Shown here: positions 11,098 to 21,480 of the stretch, in pieces | How the letters are laid out: every line of letters starts with the position of its first letter | How positions within the stretch are numbered: the stretch's first letter is position 1 | Assembly (NCBI GenBank): GCA_015501055.1 | Contig: JADNYV010000352.1 | Location: forward strand, 1 to 35,362 | Source of the DNA: Mucidula mucida | Lineage: Eukaryota; Basidiomycota; Agaricomycetes; Agaricales; Physalacriaceae | Direction: 5' to 3' | DNA: 35,362 bases | Program-made: the position numbers and the translations under genes | Notes under the pieces: model-generated | The model's database searches: none | Told to the model about the DNA's origin: nothing | What the model saw: the letters and a program-made list of their open reading frames with translations, nothing else

Positions 11098-11780
11098 ATC
11101 GCCATATTTTCACATTTTCACATCTTATCATATCTTATTGGGGGCCTTGTCTTATCAACCAATGGACCGTTTCATCATCTGTTTCGTCACCAATCATACC
11201 CCTTTTTATTACCGAAGCCGTACTCATGTCGGACACACGTCCAACACATAGATGACATCATACATGCCGATACCTCATGGACTCCCTATTGAATACACAC
11301 CACCGACACTTGTAGCACACACGGTTGTTTCAGTATTATTACTTACATGCAGTTACCACTTGTATTTAATGGTTTCACGGACTAGTAGCATACAACACTG
11401 GGTTAAGGGCGTGGAGCATCCCTAGTGGAAATGTGTATGGACAAGGAGTCCCAAACACAGACTTACTAGTATATAAGCAGTAGCGTAGCATCATCGTACT
11501 TTAGTTCCGATCTCGTTTATACACCTGGCCTAGCCTAGTTCTACGAACACGAACGCTTCTTTCCTTTGAGTCTCTCTGTGGTACCTGGTTTAGTCTCGTG
11601 GCTATAGTCAGTTGCTAACACATGTATGACGTGATGCAGGTCACTTTATATTGCCATACACAAACATGGCTGTATGGTTCACATGATTTGTATGGAAACA
11701 TACCAACCATACAGGCGAGTACTTACTGATGTATGTGGTTGTGCAAATGTTTCATGTATCATCCTATCCCGGCGCAGGTG
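11098..11780 (+). other. Possible LTR remnant downstream of the chromovirus fragment
   Basis: No gene is seen. The position directly after the integrase stop is where a 3' LTR is expected. A TATA-like AGTATATAAGCAG lies at about 11468-11480, with pyrimidine-rich sequence after it, and the stretch ending GTTGCTAACA (about 11612-11621) could be an LTR end. I found no second LTR, no convincing 5-bp target duplication and no clear TG start, so the boundaries are undefined. Around 11656-11712 the words CCATACA / TGTATGG recur in both orientations and could form a small hairpin. Confidence 0.35.
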
Positions 11781-12310
11781 GGCAATGGAGATAACAGGGT
11801 GCGCTTGTTGGATGACAGAGTCTCCTCTGCATTGTCTTCAACTCACAGATACCAGCTCCCCTTCAGACTGTCGCTACCCAATACAACCATTATATTTAGC
11901 AATTACTACCACAACCTGGAAATGACCAGGGCCCGCCCCACGCACAATACCAACTCCCCACCATTGACCATTAAACATCAACCCCTCGCACCATAATACA
12001 TATAATGTGCCTCGCCTGCATGCATACAGGGATAACCGTTAATCATTCAATCATTATCAACTTTAAGCAAAAGGCATTCCAGCTTTAAAACACGCTTCTC
12101 AAGCCATGTTGAGCATGACTTCTCAACTGCCTGCTTGCTTGGATGAAAGGTTCATGAGCATGCCTCAGCCCAGTCATTCCTTGACTAACAATCCTTTGTT
12201 AACACTTTTGTCAACCTCCAAGTATGCTTGCTATTCATCAGCCTGTACTTAGCTGTCATACCTACCACTGGTAATTCATCTCAGTTGACAGGATATGAGT
12301 TCACGCCTTT
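11781..12310 (+). pseudogene. Decayed, shuffled copy of the Pro/Gln-rich gene at 2769-4916
   Basis: Three blocks match the gene at 2769-4916. Positions 11781-11825 resemble exon 4 (4690-4735, sharing GGAGATAACAGGG). Positions 11868-12085 resemble exon 2 (3225-3550, sharing CCCCACGCACAATACCAA). Positions 12110-12310 resemble exon 3 (3635-3850, sharing GATGAAAGG and the CTCAGT..GACA region). The exon-4-like block lies upstream of the exon-2/3-like blocks, so the order is scrambled. Frames are interrupted throughout. Many CG dinucleotides of the parent are TG or CA here. Non-coding relic. Confidence 0.75.
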
Positions 12311-12950
12311 GGCCAAGCTTTGTCCTTTGCGGCTTGCCTAGCTTTTTCCAACCACAAAATCCCATCCACTCTATCAAGACAGCTGTCATTGTATGTGCAC
12401 TTGGCAAATTCTCTGGGGGTTGAGAGACAGCTGGACATGATTGTGCTGAGGACACCTGCAGCAAAGACAACAATTGAAGGATGGTGGGGCATGTTGAAGG
12501 ACAATGGGACCTGGTCACGCAGTTTTCTGACCTATTGTTCTGTCCCAACGCAGGTGAGCAATAAACTTGTGGGAGATGCTCAATAGATAATGACATTTCT
12601 TCATCTTTGCTTAACTCTCAGCCTCATGTCGCTGCTGTCATAAAGCAATGAACTCACCAATATGTGGCTTCTATTACTTTAGGCATGCCAAGCATGGAGA
12701 AGGATCCCTGATTTGTCATGTCATCCGGCGGTCAATCTTGAGTTTACGCTTCGCAACTAGCCCGCTATAGTAGCTCTCCTTTTTGAATCAGGAGATACCA
12801 TCATGTGCTTGAAGTGCCAGCATTGCATAGTCCAGGAATTTTAATTGTGCCACAGAACAAAAACAACTAAGTATGACCTTAGTACAACATACTGATGGAT
12901 CAGTGCATGCTTTTGTGGTACAAAATCATTGATATTGCTTATTGATCTAG
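12311..12950. other. Stretch without a supported gene, apart from a DUF6535 relic at 12614-12689
   Basis: Overlapping open frames on both strands (about 12320-12596) show no recognisable motifs. The sequence is AT-rich and CpG-poor, like the relic upstream of it. It may contain 5' exons of the unidentified gene that follows, but I could not connect them by splice phase. Confidence 0.4.
12614..12689 (+). pseudogene. Short relic of a DUF6535 gene (TM2 / KQWIHQYV region)
   Basis: About 76 bp align with copy C at about 22773-22858. Shared words include CTCTCAGCCTCA, AAGCAATG and CACCAATATGTGGCTTC. In copy C these encode the end of a membrane segment and KQWIHQYVAS. Here the conserved Trp codon TGG reads TGA (AATGAACTC against AATGGATTC), and about a dozen bases are missing upstream. 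No other DUF6535 sequence was found next to it. It is an isolated fossil that shows further family copies once existed in this block. Confidence 0.7.
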
Positions 12951-14608
12951 GTCGGACCCATCAGTGGGTTCTAACAAGCCACAAACAACAACATGGTGTT
13001 TATTGCTACAGGTATCATATAGAAGTAAGCAGGACGTGAAGTCCTTTATACAGTTCCTATATGACAATAGGGCATATAATGTATGCTCCTCAAAACCTCA
13101 AATACGAACAAGCATATCACTTTGCGCTGCAGCAGTGGAACCTCGAATGGAATTTATGGAAGAGACGGCAGGAAGCATGGAAGGATGCTATTTACAGTGC
13201 CTTCATCAGGCAGTTTGTTAGAATGGTGACTAGTGAATAGCCCGGGTCGGCTGACCCGGTCCGGGTTGCGGGTTCGGGTACTCGCGGGTACGGGTGAGGG
13301 TGCCGGTCTGTCAGCCCGCTGTGACCCGCGTGACCCGTGGTCACCCGTGAGTACTATTGCCGAGTTCATCGGCACGCTGCGGCAAGTGCCGGATCAAGAT
13401 CAGATTCGTCTGATTAAATGTCTTTCACCTCTTACCACCACAACACGTCACCATAGATGTGCTCGTTGGCCCCAGAACTTTGTCTGGGGCTTCTTCTCCT
13501 ACCTGTCTTTGCTTTTCCAGTGGATTGGCCGTGTCCTGATGCCGCCGCCGCCCTCGGATACGTTCCGGGGCTGTTTTGGTGCTCGTCTTCGCGACGGCAC
13601 CAATTAGACTGCAACCTCTCCAGCGTAAGCCCTCGCAATGAGGTTGCTATACTTTTCAATGGCGGGCGCATGTGTTTAGCACCAGATTTGCCCAGGAACG
13701 ACGACCCAACACCACAACGACAACACGAGGTGGTTTTGCGGACTGGAATCATCCAACGGTGCATATTTTCCTTCCACTTTCTTGTGCTTCTAAATTCTAA
13801 ACAGTTAATACTTGTCTCTATTTGTCTAATTATCTCCTCGCTCTTTGTCGCGTCTCCGCCACGTCTCCTTGCCGTCTGTCGCGCCTTCTGACAATTGCCA
13901 CATGAAGGCAACAATCTGGCTCTGCAAACACGCGCCGTGCCGCCCTTTGTCCTCGAATGTTCGGTGCAACGCGGTCAAGAAGGCACTGCCCGTCGCGACA
14001 CATTCCACCGTCGCCGACACATCTCTCTACTCCCCTCTCCACCACCTCCATGTCGCTACCTCTCCTCACTCCCTCACTACCCCCGTCCCAAAGGCATGTA
14101 CAGCGCATGCAGCCTCTTGCTATTGCATTAGGCTGCGCGTTTGGCATGAATATTGGACGCGTAGGCCGTGGGGGAAGTGTGGGCTGAGGGTCACGTGAAC
14201 CCGCCCTAACCCGAGGGTGAGATCAGCGGGTAACCCGTACCCGTGAGGCGGGTGCGGGCCGAACACGGGTAAGGGTAAGGGTCCCAATCAAATTACCCGC
14301 GGGACACCCAGGCTATTCACTAATGGTGACTCCTTATGTCCCAACCCACTGGCTGGATTGAATAGTGAATAGCTTGGAAAACAAGTCTGTGTACGTCAAT
14401 TTCTTGAAGTAAGAAGGGATGAATCATACTGAAGCTCCTCTTGGTACCCAGATCAAAGGATAGGGAGTCTGTGTTTCAAGATCTTACAAGGGCGCGCCGT
14501 GTGCTATACTTTGAGGAAGCCGAAAGCAATGTCCGGCTGGAGCTTGATGTATTGCTTTGGGAAGAGATCTGCAATGACCAAACAGTCAGGCTAGAAGGGG
14601 TTTCTTAG
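12951..14608 (+). CDS. Unidentified multi-exon gene (3' part) with a transposable element in one intron
   Basis: The family is not recognised. Exons in phase: 12951-13024, 13071-13225, 14373-14408 and 14459-14608 (stop TAG). Introns are 46 nt (13025-13070, GTAAGC..TAG), then the element-bearing one, then 50 nt (14409-14458, GTAAGA..AAG). The product is charged and Trp-rich, reading YEQAYHFALQQWNLEWNLW in the second exon and LYFEEAESNVRLELDVLLW in the last, with no membrane segments. Without the 1,090-bp element at 13232-14321 plus its duplication, the middle intron would be 47 nt (14326-14372, GTGACT..TAG) and the frame would run straight through. If the first donor copy is used, the intron is now 13226-14372 (1,147 nt). 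The 5' exons and start are not identified, so it may also be a gene remnant. Confidence 0.5.
13232..14321. mobile_element. 1,090-bp non-autonomous DNA transposon with 10-bp target duplication
   Basis: The ends are near-perfect inverted repeats: AGTGAATAGCCCGGGT at 13232-13247 against the complement of ACCCAGGCTATTCACT at 14306-14321. It is flanked on both sides by AATGGTGACT (13222-13231 and 14322-14331), a 10-bp target-site duplication. Subterminal regions of about 120 bp are GC-rich with many degenerate CGGGT / ACCCG units. The interior has only unsupported open frames and no transposase. A 9-11 bp duplication fits a Mutator-like (MULE) element, but its tips differ from those of the autonomous element at 18056-21765 (CTGTAG..), so that transposase is not its obvious partner. 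Confidence 0.9.
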
Positions 14609-15302
14609 AGCTGAAGACCACGGCCATCCGCCAGGAAACAAGTTGTTTGTGCACGGTTTTTGTAGTTGCTGGAATGTAGCACTGTCACTCGCCACCCATC
14701 ATCATGCAGGGAATGAGCCGCCCCAGCCTTCAAGTTGGCAGTCACACGCTCCGCCTCCAATGTATGGGGGATCGAATTTTCAACGGGACTCATGAAAGAG
14801 CGCAGGTAGCTCTTCTTGTCCTACATACCTGGAATGCAGTTCTTCTAGACCTTTCAAGTCATGGCTTTTGTAGCCTCTATTCTGTCTCTGCTCTTAGGAT
14901 AGAAGATTGGATCCGTCTCCGTTACTGTTCCAAAATCATCAACACAACTCCTTCTCTTTGAGTTGCCATCAGGCTTCGACGACTCACTGGACAATGGGAA
15001 ATTTCACTCACAGGCCACCAGATGTGAGTACTAGAGCATACCTGGCTCCTCCATGAACAGCTGCATCCGGTCATTTTACTTCTGATATGATTCGTCCGAC
15101 GTTGAATGCATGGCAGCGGAAGAAACAACAATGTTTACATTCAACATATCCTCTTAACATAGTAGCTAGTCATATGCTGTACAGTCGCCGTGCACCATGA
15201 GATAGGATCCAATCTTTCGCCTCCGAGTCGGTTACAAATCTGATCCAACGAGACGGCGCCAAAATTTCCGAGAGCCAGTAGTAGATGGCTACGACATGAG
15301 CA
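14609..15302. other. Stretch without a recognised gene between two 3' ends
   Basis: It lies between the stop of the unidentified plus-strand gene and the last stop of DUF6535 copy B on the minus strand. Small open frames (14605-14793 minus, 14704-14961 plus, 15170-15358 minus) overlap or lack splice support. A minus frame ending near 15170 could belong to an extra 3' exon of copy B, but I could not confirm this. Confidence 0.4.
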
Positions 15303-17992
15303 CTACTTATCCACCATGAGCAGAATGAAGAGGTAAACATACAGATGTGGTACAACATGTTTTGCGGCCATCATGATGTGGCTGGTGGGGTCACAGTTGG
15401 TGTTCCGCGCTGCCTGTAATAGGGCTGTATCCAGGTCCTCGAAGGCATCATATGTGAGCTTAACATCCGCACAATATGGGTGCTCCCAATAGAGTGACTG
15501 TTCCTCGTATACTTCTTTGAGATTTTCAGAGTGTAGGAAGAGTCGGAGACCGCTCAAACACGACACCCAAGCGTCTTTTGGAATGAAAGAAGCCAAGTGA
15601 TCTAGCTCTCTGCGCCTTTCACTGTCTGACAGAAGCAAGAGTTCCGCAAGTGCTAGCGTGTTTGAGGGAGTCTGAACGTACGGCTCTAGTAAAAGATAAT
15701 TGGCAGTGCAAACTTCTCGTAAAATACCCAAGCCCTTGACAAAAGCAGACGCCATGAAATGATAGAATAGCTCGCCCTCAGGCGAGCTGCCGTAGTACCC
15801 ATCTCGATGAAACCGGACCGAAGTTGCAAGGTCGAGCCATTCCCTCTGACAAAGCTGCGCGCAGAACTTTGGTAGAAGTATGTCACACTTCATAAGCACT
15901 GCTGCTTTTAATACGTCCGCCGGCAAGGAGGGGTTCCTAGCGAGGCACGAATCATCGTGAAACACAGTGTAAATCACTCTGGAGGCTATCGCTTCAGACA
16001 TACATGCATGGTAAGGTCCACGAAGCTCTGGCTCCAGGATTATCGTTCGGAAAAAAGCCTGCAAGAGCCTTGCACGATCACACAATGAGAGCGGCCCATT
16101 GACTTCAAAAGCGTCAGAGCTTACAACACTCTTCAAAGCAAAGAAAATGGCTTGAAGAACGGCTGTGTCATGAGGAATGTGCACTAAATAGATATTGTCG
16201 AGACCAACCTCTGCCGGATGCACGAAATAGCATGTCCTACCGTAGAGTCATCTGCATAACTGGGGTCTTCCGGCGACGAGAAACTTGTTTGCTGGGTGTC
16301 AGCGCTCTGGATAAGCGCAAGGCGCAATCGCGTATCACCTGGGACATTCACGACGGGCGATTGACTTCCACTGATAGCCCGACGATATGCTGTCCAGTCG
16401 GATTCTCCTTTATCATACTTGCAAAATGCCACCCTGTACATCAGCGCGGAAAGAGATGGGCACATAAGGCGTCTTATCGCGTCATTAAGTTGCATAGTGC
16501 TCTGGGTCAAATCGCGAGTGTCCATGAGTTTCAGAGAGATGCCCCCATACTGGATAGCGGACGCATGTCTCGTATACAGTGGTAATTCACAGACATCGCC
16601 CTTTAGGTCATGGTCTTCCGTATAAGGCAGGTGATGTTGCAGGAGCAGGTTGATAAAACAGTTCCATACATGAGAATCCGCTCTTTCAATCTCCAGCCAA
16701 TCAAAACCAGCAAGTACCGCATTACGAAGGAGTTGGGCCCACACGACGACATCAAACTCTGCAGATGGGTGCACAATCTCCGTCTGGATCAACTGACAGG
16801 CAAAAGACGGTCCTGGTTCACAGATGTTCAGAAGGATAGGGAGGAAGCTGTGGTCTTGCCGGAACGCGGGTGGATTCCAGCTGATGAATTGCTTAGGATA
16901 AAGACGGAGTAGGGCTTTCACGAGACGCTCATATGCGAAGCGCTGGTCGTGATTGGCGTGCTCCGAGGACCGCAGCGCAGAAGTGATAGCGGCCTCAATA
17001 TCATGAGCAGAAAGTGCCTCTTTTATTGCTTGAACGCTTCGGAGTCGAATGTTACTGAGCGCTTGGAGGACAAGTGCTTGAACAGAGGTATTGGACGAGA
17101 TACCGTACAGCCAGGCAGTCGCATTGACATCGATTTCTTCAGTACGCTGTTCAACAAGTTGCTTCTCAGCCTCATCAAGCGATGAAGGATGTTTCTTCTC
17201 CACCGGCAAGCTTCGTGGCGAGGCAGAAAGACCGGAGAATCAACAACAGATACAGTTTTGAGGTAAAGTTCTGGTTGGCAATTCTACGGAGCAAAGGAAA
17301 CGAGTACTGTGTCAACGGAGTCTTGTATGGACAAGCGGTGTTGTAGACGGGGAGGATGTTTGTGATAGTGTACGTGGCTAATGCTATGCCGACGATACAT
17401 GATGTCACAATAGCGATACCGGTATGTAATGATAAGGCCAATGTAACAAGGCTCTGAGTCACGAAAGTGGAGACTACGGCGGAGAACAATCCGGCCTAAG
17501 GATCAGGTTAGCTATGGTCACAATACCACGACGTATAGGAGACCCACAAAAACAAGCAGAACATCAAGGGCGTCCGTCCAATCGGCGACCTTGTTAGCGT
17601 CTACTTTTGTGCTTTCTTCTAAGAACGCCTTCCACAATATAGCGTAAGGAGCCATTTCCTGATACGGAGGATCCTCTGGGTACTTGTGCTCGTAGTTGAA
17701 TGGGTCGTTGACTATGTTGAATCAGTCTCAATTTCAGTCAGCAAAAGGGTAAATGCTGACCTTGGTGCGATCACGTAGTATTGGCGTGTTTATGAACCCC
17801 GAAGAACGGGCGTCTCCGAGTCTTCTTTCCGACATGGCGAGGACAAGGAGCAGCATCGACCTTGGTTTCTTCGTCGATGCTGTGCTCGGCGATGTTGATT
17901 GCGAAGGAAGCCGTGGGAAGAAAATACTGCCTCCTCTTGCCATCACAATACAACTTGCCTGGGACTTCATGCAGGACGGTGGATCCGTACAA
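15303..17992 (-). pseudogene. DUF6535-family gene, copy B: mosaic and internally deleted
   Basis: Agaricomycete membrane protein of unknown function. Minus strand: 5' exon ending at 17761, intron 17760-17712, exon 17711-17548, intron 17547-17496, exon from 17495. The first ~500 bp is almost identical to copy C, introns included. At about 17455 the sequence jumps in frame from VSTFVTQ to LVTLALSLHTG. That omits about 134 residues present in C, including the second membrane segment and most of the third. Downstream, B and C are clearly diverged (roughly half the residues alike). Frame changes near 17200 (before HPSSLDEAEK) and near 16200 (after GHAISC) break the long helical C-terminal region, and exon 1 has TGA shortly before its donor. 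No good in-frame ATG is seen; TTG 17992 only marks the open frame. Likely non-functional. Confidence 0.75.
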
Positions 17993-18055
17993 TGCTTTGA
18001 ACCATAGGTAATGCTATTCTTTTATGGTTGGCTGAACAACGAGTCCCAAAAAGTA
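17993..18055. promoter_or_regulatory. Left half of the ancestral DUF6535 B/C intergenic region
   Basis: It is homologous to 836-898 beside copy A. Together with 21766-21993 it formed a spacer of roughly 290 bp between two divergent DUF6535 genes, so it probably served as a shared bidirectional promoter. It ends with TA at 18054-18055, which is repeated at 21766-21767 beyond the inserted transposon. No specific binding site was identified. Confidence 0.45.
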
Positions 18056-18198
18056 CTGTAGCGTTTCGACCGTAACTTCACAGCCTGTGACCCATTATGG
18101 TCTGAATTATGGCCAGTAAGACCCTCTTGTTTGGCGGATCACGTGGTCTATTTCCCACGACGTAAGCCGGCTGACTCACTGCCGACAACGCGCCAAGT
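18056..18198 (+). repeat. Left terminal inverted repeat of the SWIM-type transposon
   Basis: The 17-bp tip is followed by an inner block (about 18107-18198, containing GACCCTCTTGTTTGGC and CCCACGACGTAAGCCGGCTGA) that matches the right end in reverse complement with very few changes. Relative to the right arm, this arm lacks about 140 bp just inside the tip and has an extra 11 bp (TCACTGCCGAC) near 18174-18184. Confidence 0.85.
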
Positions 18199-18242
18199 CG
18201 CGCTTCTTGCCTACTTGTCTACATTGTTATGCTATATGTTTC

Positions 18243-21200
18243 TCAATCCATGAACAGGGTGTTGGGTGTACTGTCCTCCCACGTTCTAGCCCCTGTCCTG
18301 CGTCTTTTTTCCCTCCCAATATCCCCCCCAACATCCTCAATCTTGTCAAACACGCTCCCGAGCACTTTGGCCATGCTAGGATGCACACCGCTGGTAGCTG
18401 AAGCAACACCTATCATGTCATTGAAGCACCGCTTCAAGTGCTCGATCTTAGCAGCACTATAAAAGATCTGAGAAAACATACATCAATATTGATGATGTGA
18501 GTACTCCATTAGTGATAAATGTCACTCACGCGCTGCAGCCCTTCATCCTCATCGATAGCGGTGACGTGCTTGATGTGCGGCTCTTCGGGACGTTCAAGTT
18601 CGCGTGTCGGCTCGGGTGTGATCGGTCCGGGATCCGAGACAGGGACTTGTTGGCGCGCTACTGTGCTTTCCCGACTTATAGTTCGTCGTGCTGGCTGCAG
18701 TCTTCCAAGTACTACCAGCTCAACCTCCCTCTCCTCTGTCTCCTCCTGGCTATCATTTGTGTGAATCCCGGGAATGCTGTAGTACGGCGGGTAATGGTTC
18801 CGACGCAGTCCAAGGAAGAAGCGGAAATTATTGATTGCTGAATTCTTGGTTAGTCGATTTGCCTCTCTGACGAGATGTTTACAGAGCAGGAACCGACTGA
18901 TCAAGTAGGATTTGCATGAACAAGTCCATTTCTCGACGGAGGTGTGGTATTTTCTGCGTGGTCGATCACGATCGGCTTCAATCTCTGCGAGTCGTTCTGC
19001 GCGTGCAGGTGCTTTACGCGATGTATCTTTTAGAATGGCAAGTTCTTTCTCCATGGATCGCAGCTCATCCGGCTTACTCATATTGCGCCAGTCCTGTGCA
19101 AAACTAGCCTGCCACGGAGCGAGACCTCGAGGACGACCCAACCGCCGCTCTTCATGGATCAACGCGATCTTGCGTTTGACCCTTGGGAGCAGGAATTTCA
19201 GGACAACATTGGTAACAAGGTCAAGCCGTGGGCGGTTGAACTGAGGTAAGTCGCGTCGTTTGATTTGTCGCCAAAGACTCTCCACAATCATTGTCGTTTT
19301 AAGCCGAGGAATCGCCGGACAAGAGGCGCGTGCCCATAGAACCCACTGGCGTGGACAGTACCAACGATTCCAAAGGTACGCCCATACCTGGGAGAGGTCG
19401 CGTTCAAAGCAGAAGTCATAAACTTCCTTGACAGCGCGTCGGTGAATCTCGTCTGCCGTGAGGAGAGTACCAGCATCGTCATTTGATGGGATGGAGGGAT
19501 GCTGATGAAGATGGATGCGGAACTTCTCAATGATGGGCTTCCTATACTCCTTGGGGCAAAAGGTGGGAAGGTCCTGTGCACGCGTGGGAGGTGGGGCAGG
19601 ATAGATGGGGGTACGTGAATCTCCGACTTTCAAAACCATCAGTGCAGGAAGACACGTCTTCGGAGCAGTATCCGGTGTTGGTTTAGGACAAATGACATTC
19701 TCCTTTTGCTTTAGATTGATGTGAATCTTCAGCGGTTCAGCATCCGTAGGCGGCTCGACATGATTCGGATGTACTCCCTCTTCAACAAAGCCCGATGTGA
19801 TACCTGGTGCCCAAGTAGGGTCAATGAAGGGAAAGACTTTATGGGCACATCGTGGGTCGTAGAACGCGGGTGGCTTGTCTTCTCCTAGACGCTTCTCGAT
19901 GTATCTGATGGCATGCCAATAGCAAAGCTGATGTTTCGCACGCGGAATCTTGATCTCGAACGCGTTGATCTCGGACGTCTCCTTATCAGAGTCCGTAAAG
20001 CAAATGTTGGGACAATGCTTCGCAATAAAATCAAGGAAATCCTGAAGCATCAGATCCTTCGTTCCTTCGGCGGCTGTACCATCGGAGGTCGTAAACAGAA
20101 ATGCAAGCGGAATTGCACAGCCATTAAGTTCAGCAACAAGGCTGTACAACTCGTATCCGGCAGCATTTGTTTTCCCTAGTTTGATCATATATTAGTGGCA
20201 TTGTACATAGCAGTTAAGAGACATACATGTAGAGTCCATAGCAACTTCAACAACCTCCTGACCAATAGCTTCAAGAGGTTCCTTGAACGCGAAGGCAATA
20301 GCATGAATACCGGGCCGAGAAGTGATCGGAATGATTATTGTTTCCATGTCCTCGACACTTTTCAGTAGCATCTCAGCAGATTTGACCTGATCATTGTCCA
20401 GCTTCCAGTCCTTCTCGTTGAGACGCATCCATTCGTGATATACCTGTTTCTCGGTGAACTCATTGTCCGGGTTGTCTTGTAGGATCTTGTCCCAGATCTG
20501 ATCACAACAGACCCGAGTTAGTATCTCCTGACTCATGAGTCGTCGTGAGATTGATACACACCTTGGATGGAGCAAGATGCCTGAGTTCCTGGATCAGGTT
20601 CTTTTCCTTCTCGCCTAGTCTGATATTCACGTAAGGAGTGTGCACATGATGATGGGTGATGCGGACACGCGCAATTGACGCGTCGTTGCTATTAAATGTA
20701 ACGCGGAGCCATCCGCTGCATGCAAAGCGGTCCATTTTCATCCGCATTCGTTGTCTCTTGGGGTCCTCTACAAGGGGATTTCGTGCCTCCTGGCCTTGAA
20801 GCTGGGCACAGAAGAAAATAAAGGTCCTTCCACCCGTTTCAGTCTCTCGATAGTGTTTATATCTATCTTGTAATCAGTACAGTAGTTTTCGCTGAGGGAA
20901 CACTGACATAAAGCGATATCCCGTAGTATCCCATATATCTCGTGCAAGTCTACGTGCCATAACAGCTATCTGCACTTTGGGATCTGGCTCCGCCGGCGAG
21001 TCCAAGGCATCATCAGAGTTAGAACGTAGCTCCATGGAGACTGCTTGAAGCCTGACATACGCTTCGAATTGGAATGCATCACCCTTATGACTTTCCATCA
21101 ATTGCAGCGCTTCTTCCCATTCCATCTCTGACAGCGTGTTCGCAGACGGGGCCGGCTCGGCAGTATTAGCAGGCGCGCTATTCTCGTCCTGGATGTCAGG

Positions 21201-21430
21201 TGCCAATCCATTGACCAATTTTCTCTGTTGAGCTCGAGCCTTGTCACGGTTGTTGCACTTGAAACATTTCTTCTTGTATTGGAGGTTGGTTTTGCGCGGA
21301 AATGTGCCAATGGGGCCTTTGTATGGGCAATGAGAGCACTTTTGCTGAACTATGACGCGTAAATCGCGTCTCAAACATTCTCTGATGTGATAATAAACTT
21401 ACCGGCAGCGTCAGACGCGTTGTTCACCAT
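18243..21430 (-). CDS. MULE-type transposase with zinc knuckle and SWIM finger, apparently intact
   Basis: Moves the surrounding element by DDE chemistry in the nucleus. Six exons in phase: 21430-21403, 21349-20908, 20862-20562, 20497-20227, 20175-18530 and 18467-18243, giving about 970 residues with no stop or frameshift. The five introns are 45-69 nt, GT..AG. In order: Cys pairs CSHC and CFKC near residues 13 and 40 (zinc binding); a region ending TFIFFCAQ; first catalytic Asp in VAMDST near residue 344; second in CFTDSDKE near 409; a C-x2-H pair CYWH near 432; candidate catalytic Glu in VESLWRQIKR near 646; SWIM finger C-x-C-x10-C-x-H at about 766-781; an acidic/Pro tail and a final helical exon. 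This layout is typical of Mutator-like transposases and of the related KDZ group; I favour MULE. The start is chosen because ATG 21430 plus a 53-nt intron gives the zinc knuckle in frame. Confidence 0.85.
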
Positions 21431-21480
21431 TGATGACTATCGACAAACAATAAACAAGGATCTACAAGCAAATGTACACT

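Noticed and set aside
11098..11640. Complete LTR with defined ends
   Set aside because: TATA-like sequence and position are suggestive, but no matching second LTR or 5-bp target duplication could be found, so only a tentative stretch is listed.
13232..13360. Degenerate CGGGT / GGGTAA-like repeats resembling telomeric DNA
   Set aside because: They are confined to the two subterminal parts of a bounded element with inverted ends and a target duplication, and they are not a regular tandem array.
13432..13914. 160-codon open frame inside the 1,090-bp element (and the overlapping plus frame 13457-13891)
   Set aside because: Opposite-strand frames of similar length overlap, composition is low-complexity, no transposase motif or splice structure is visible.
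14354..14372. Second end of another copy of the 1,090-bp element (AGTGAATAGC near 14364)
   Set aside because: The match is about 10 bp and coincides with the intron acceptor; no further element sequence follows.
17734..17970. ATG-initiated frame over the 5' end of DUF6535 copy B
   Set aside because: Its phase at the first donor does not match exon 2, so it cannot encode the conserved YEHKYPED block.
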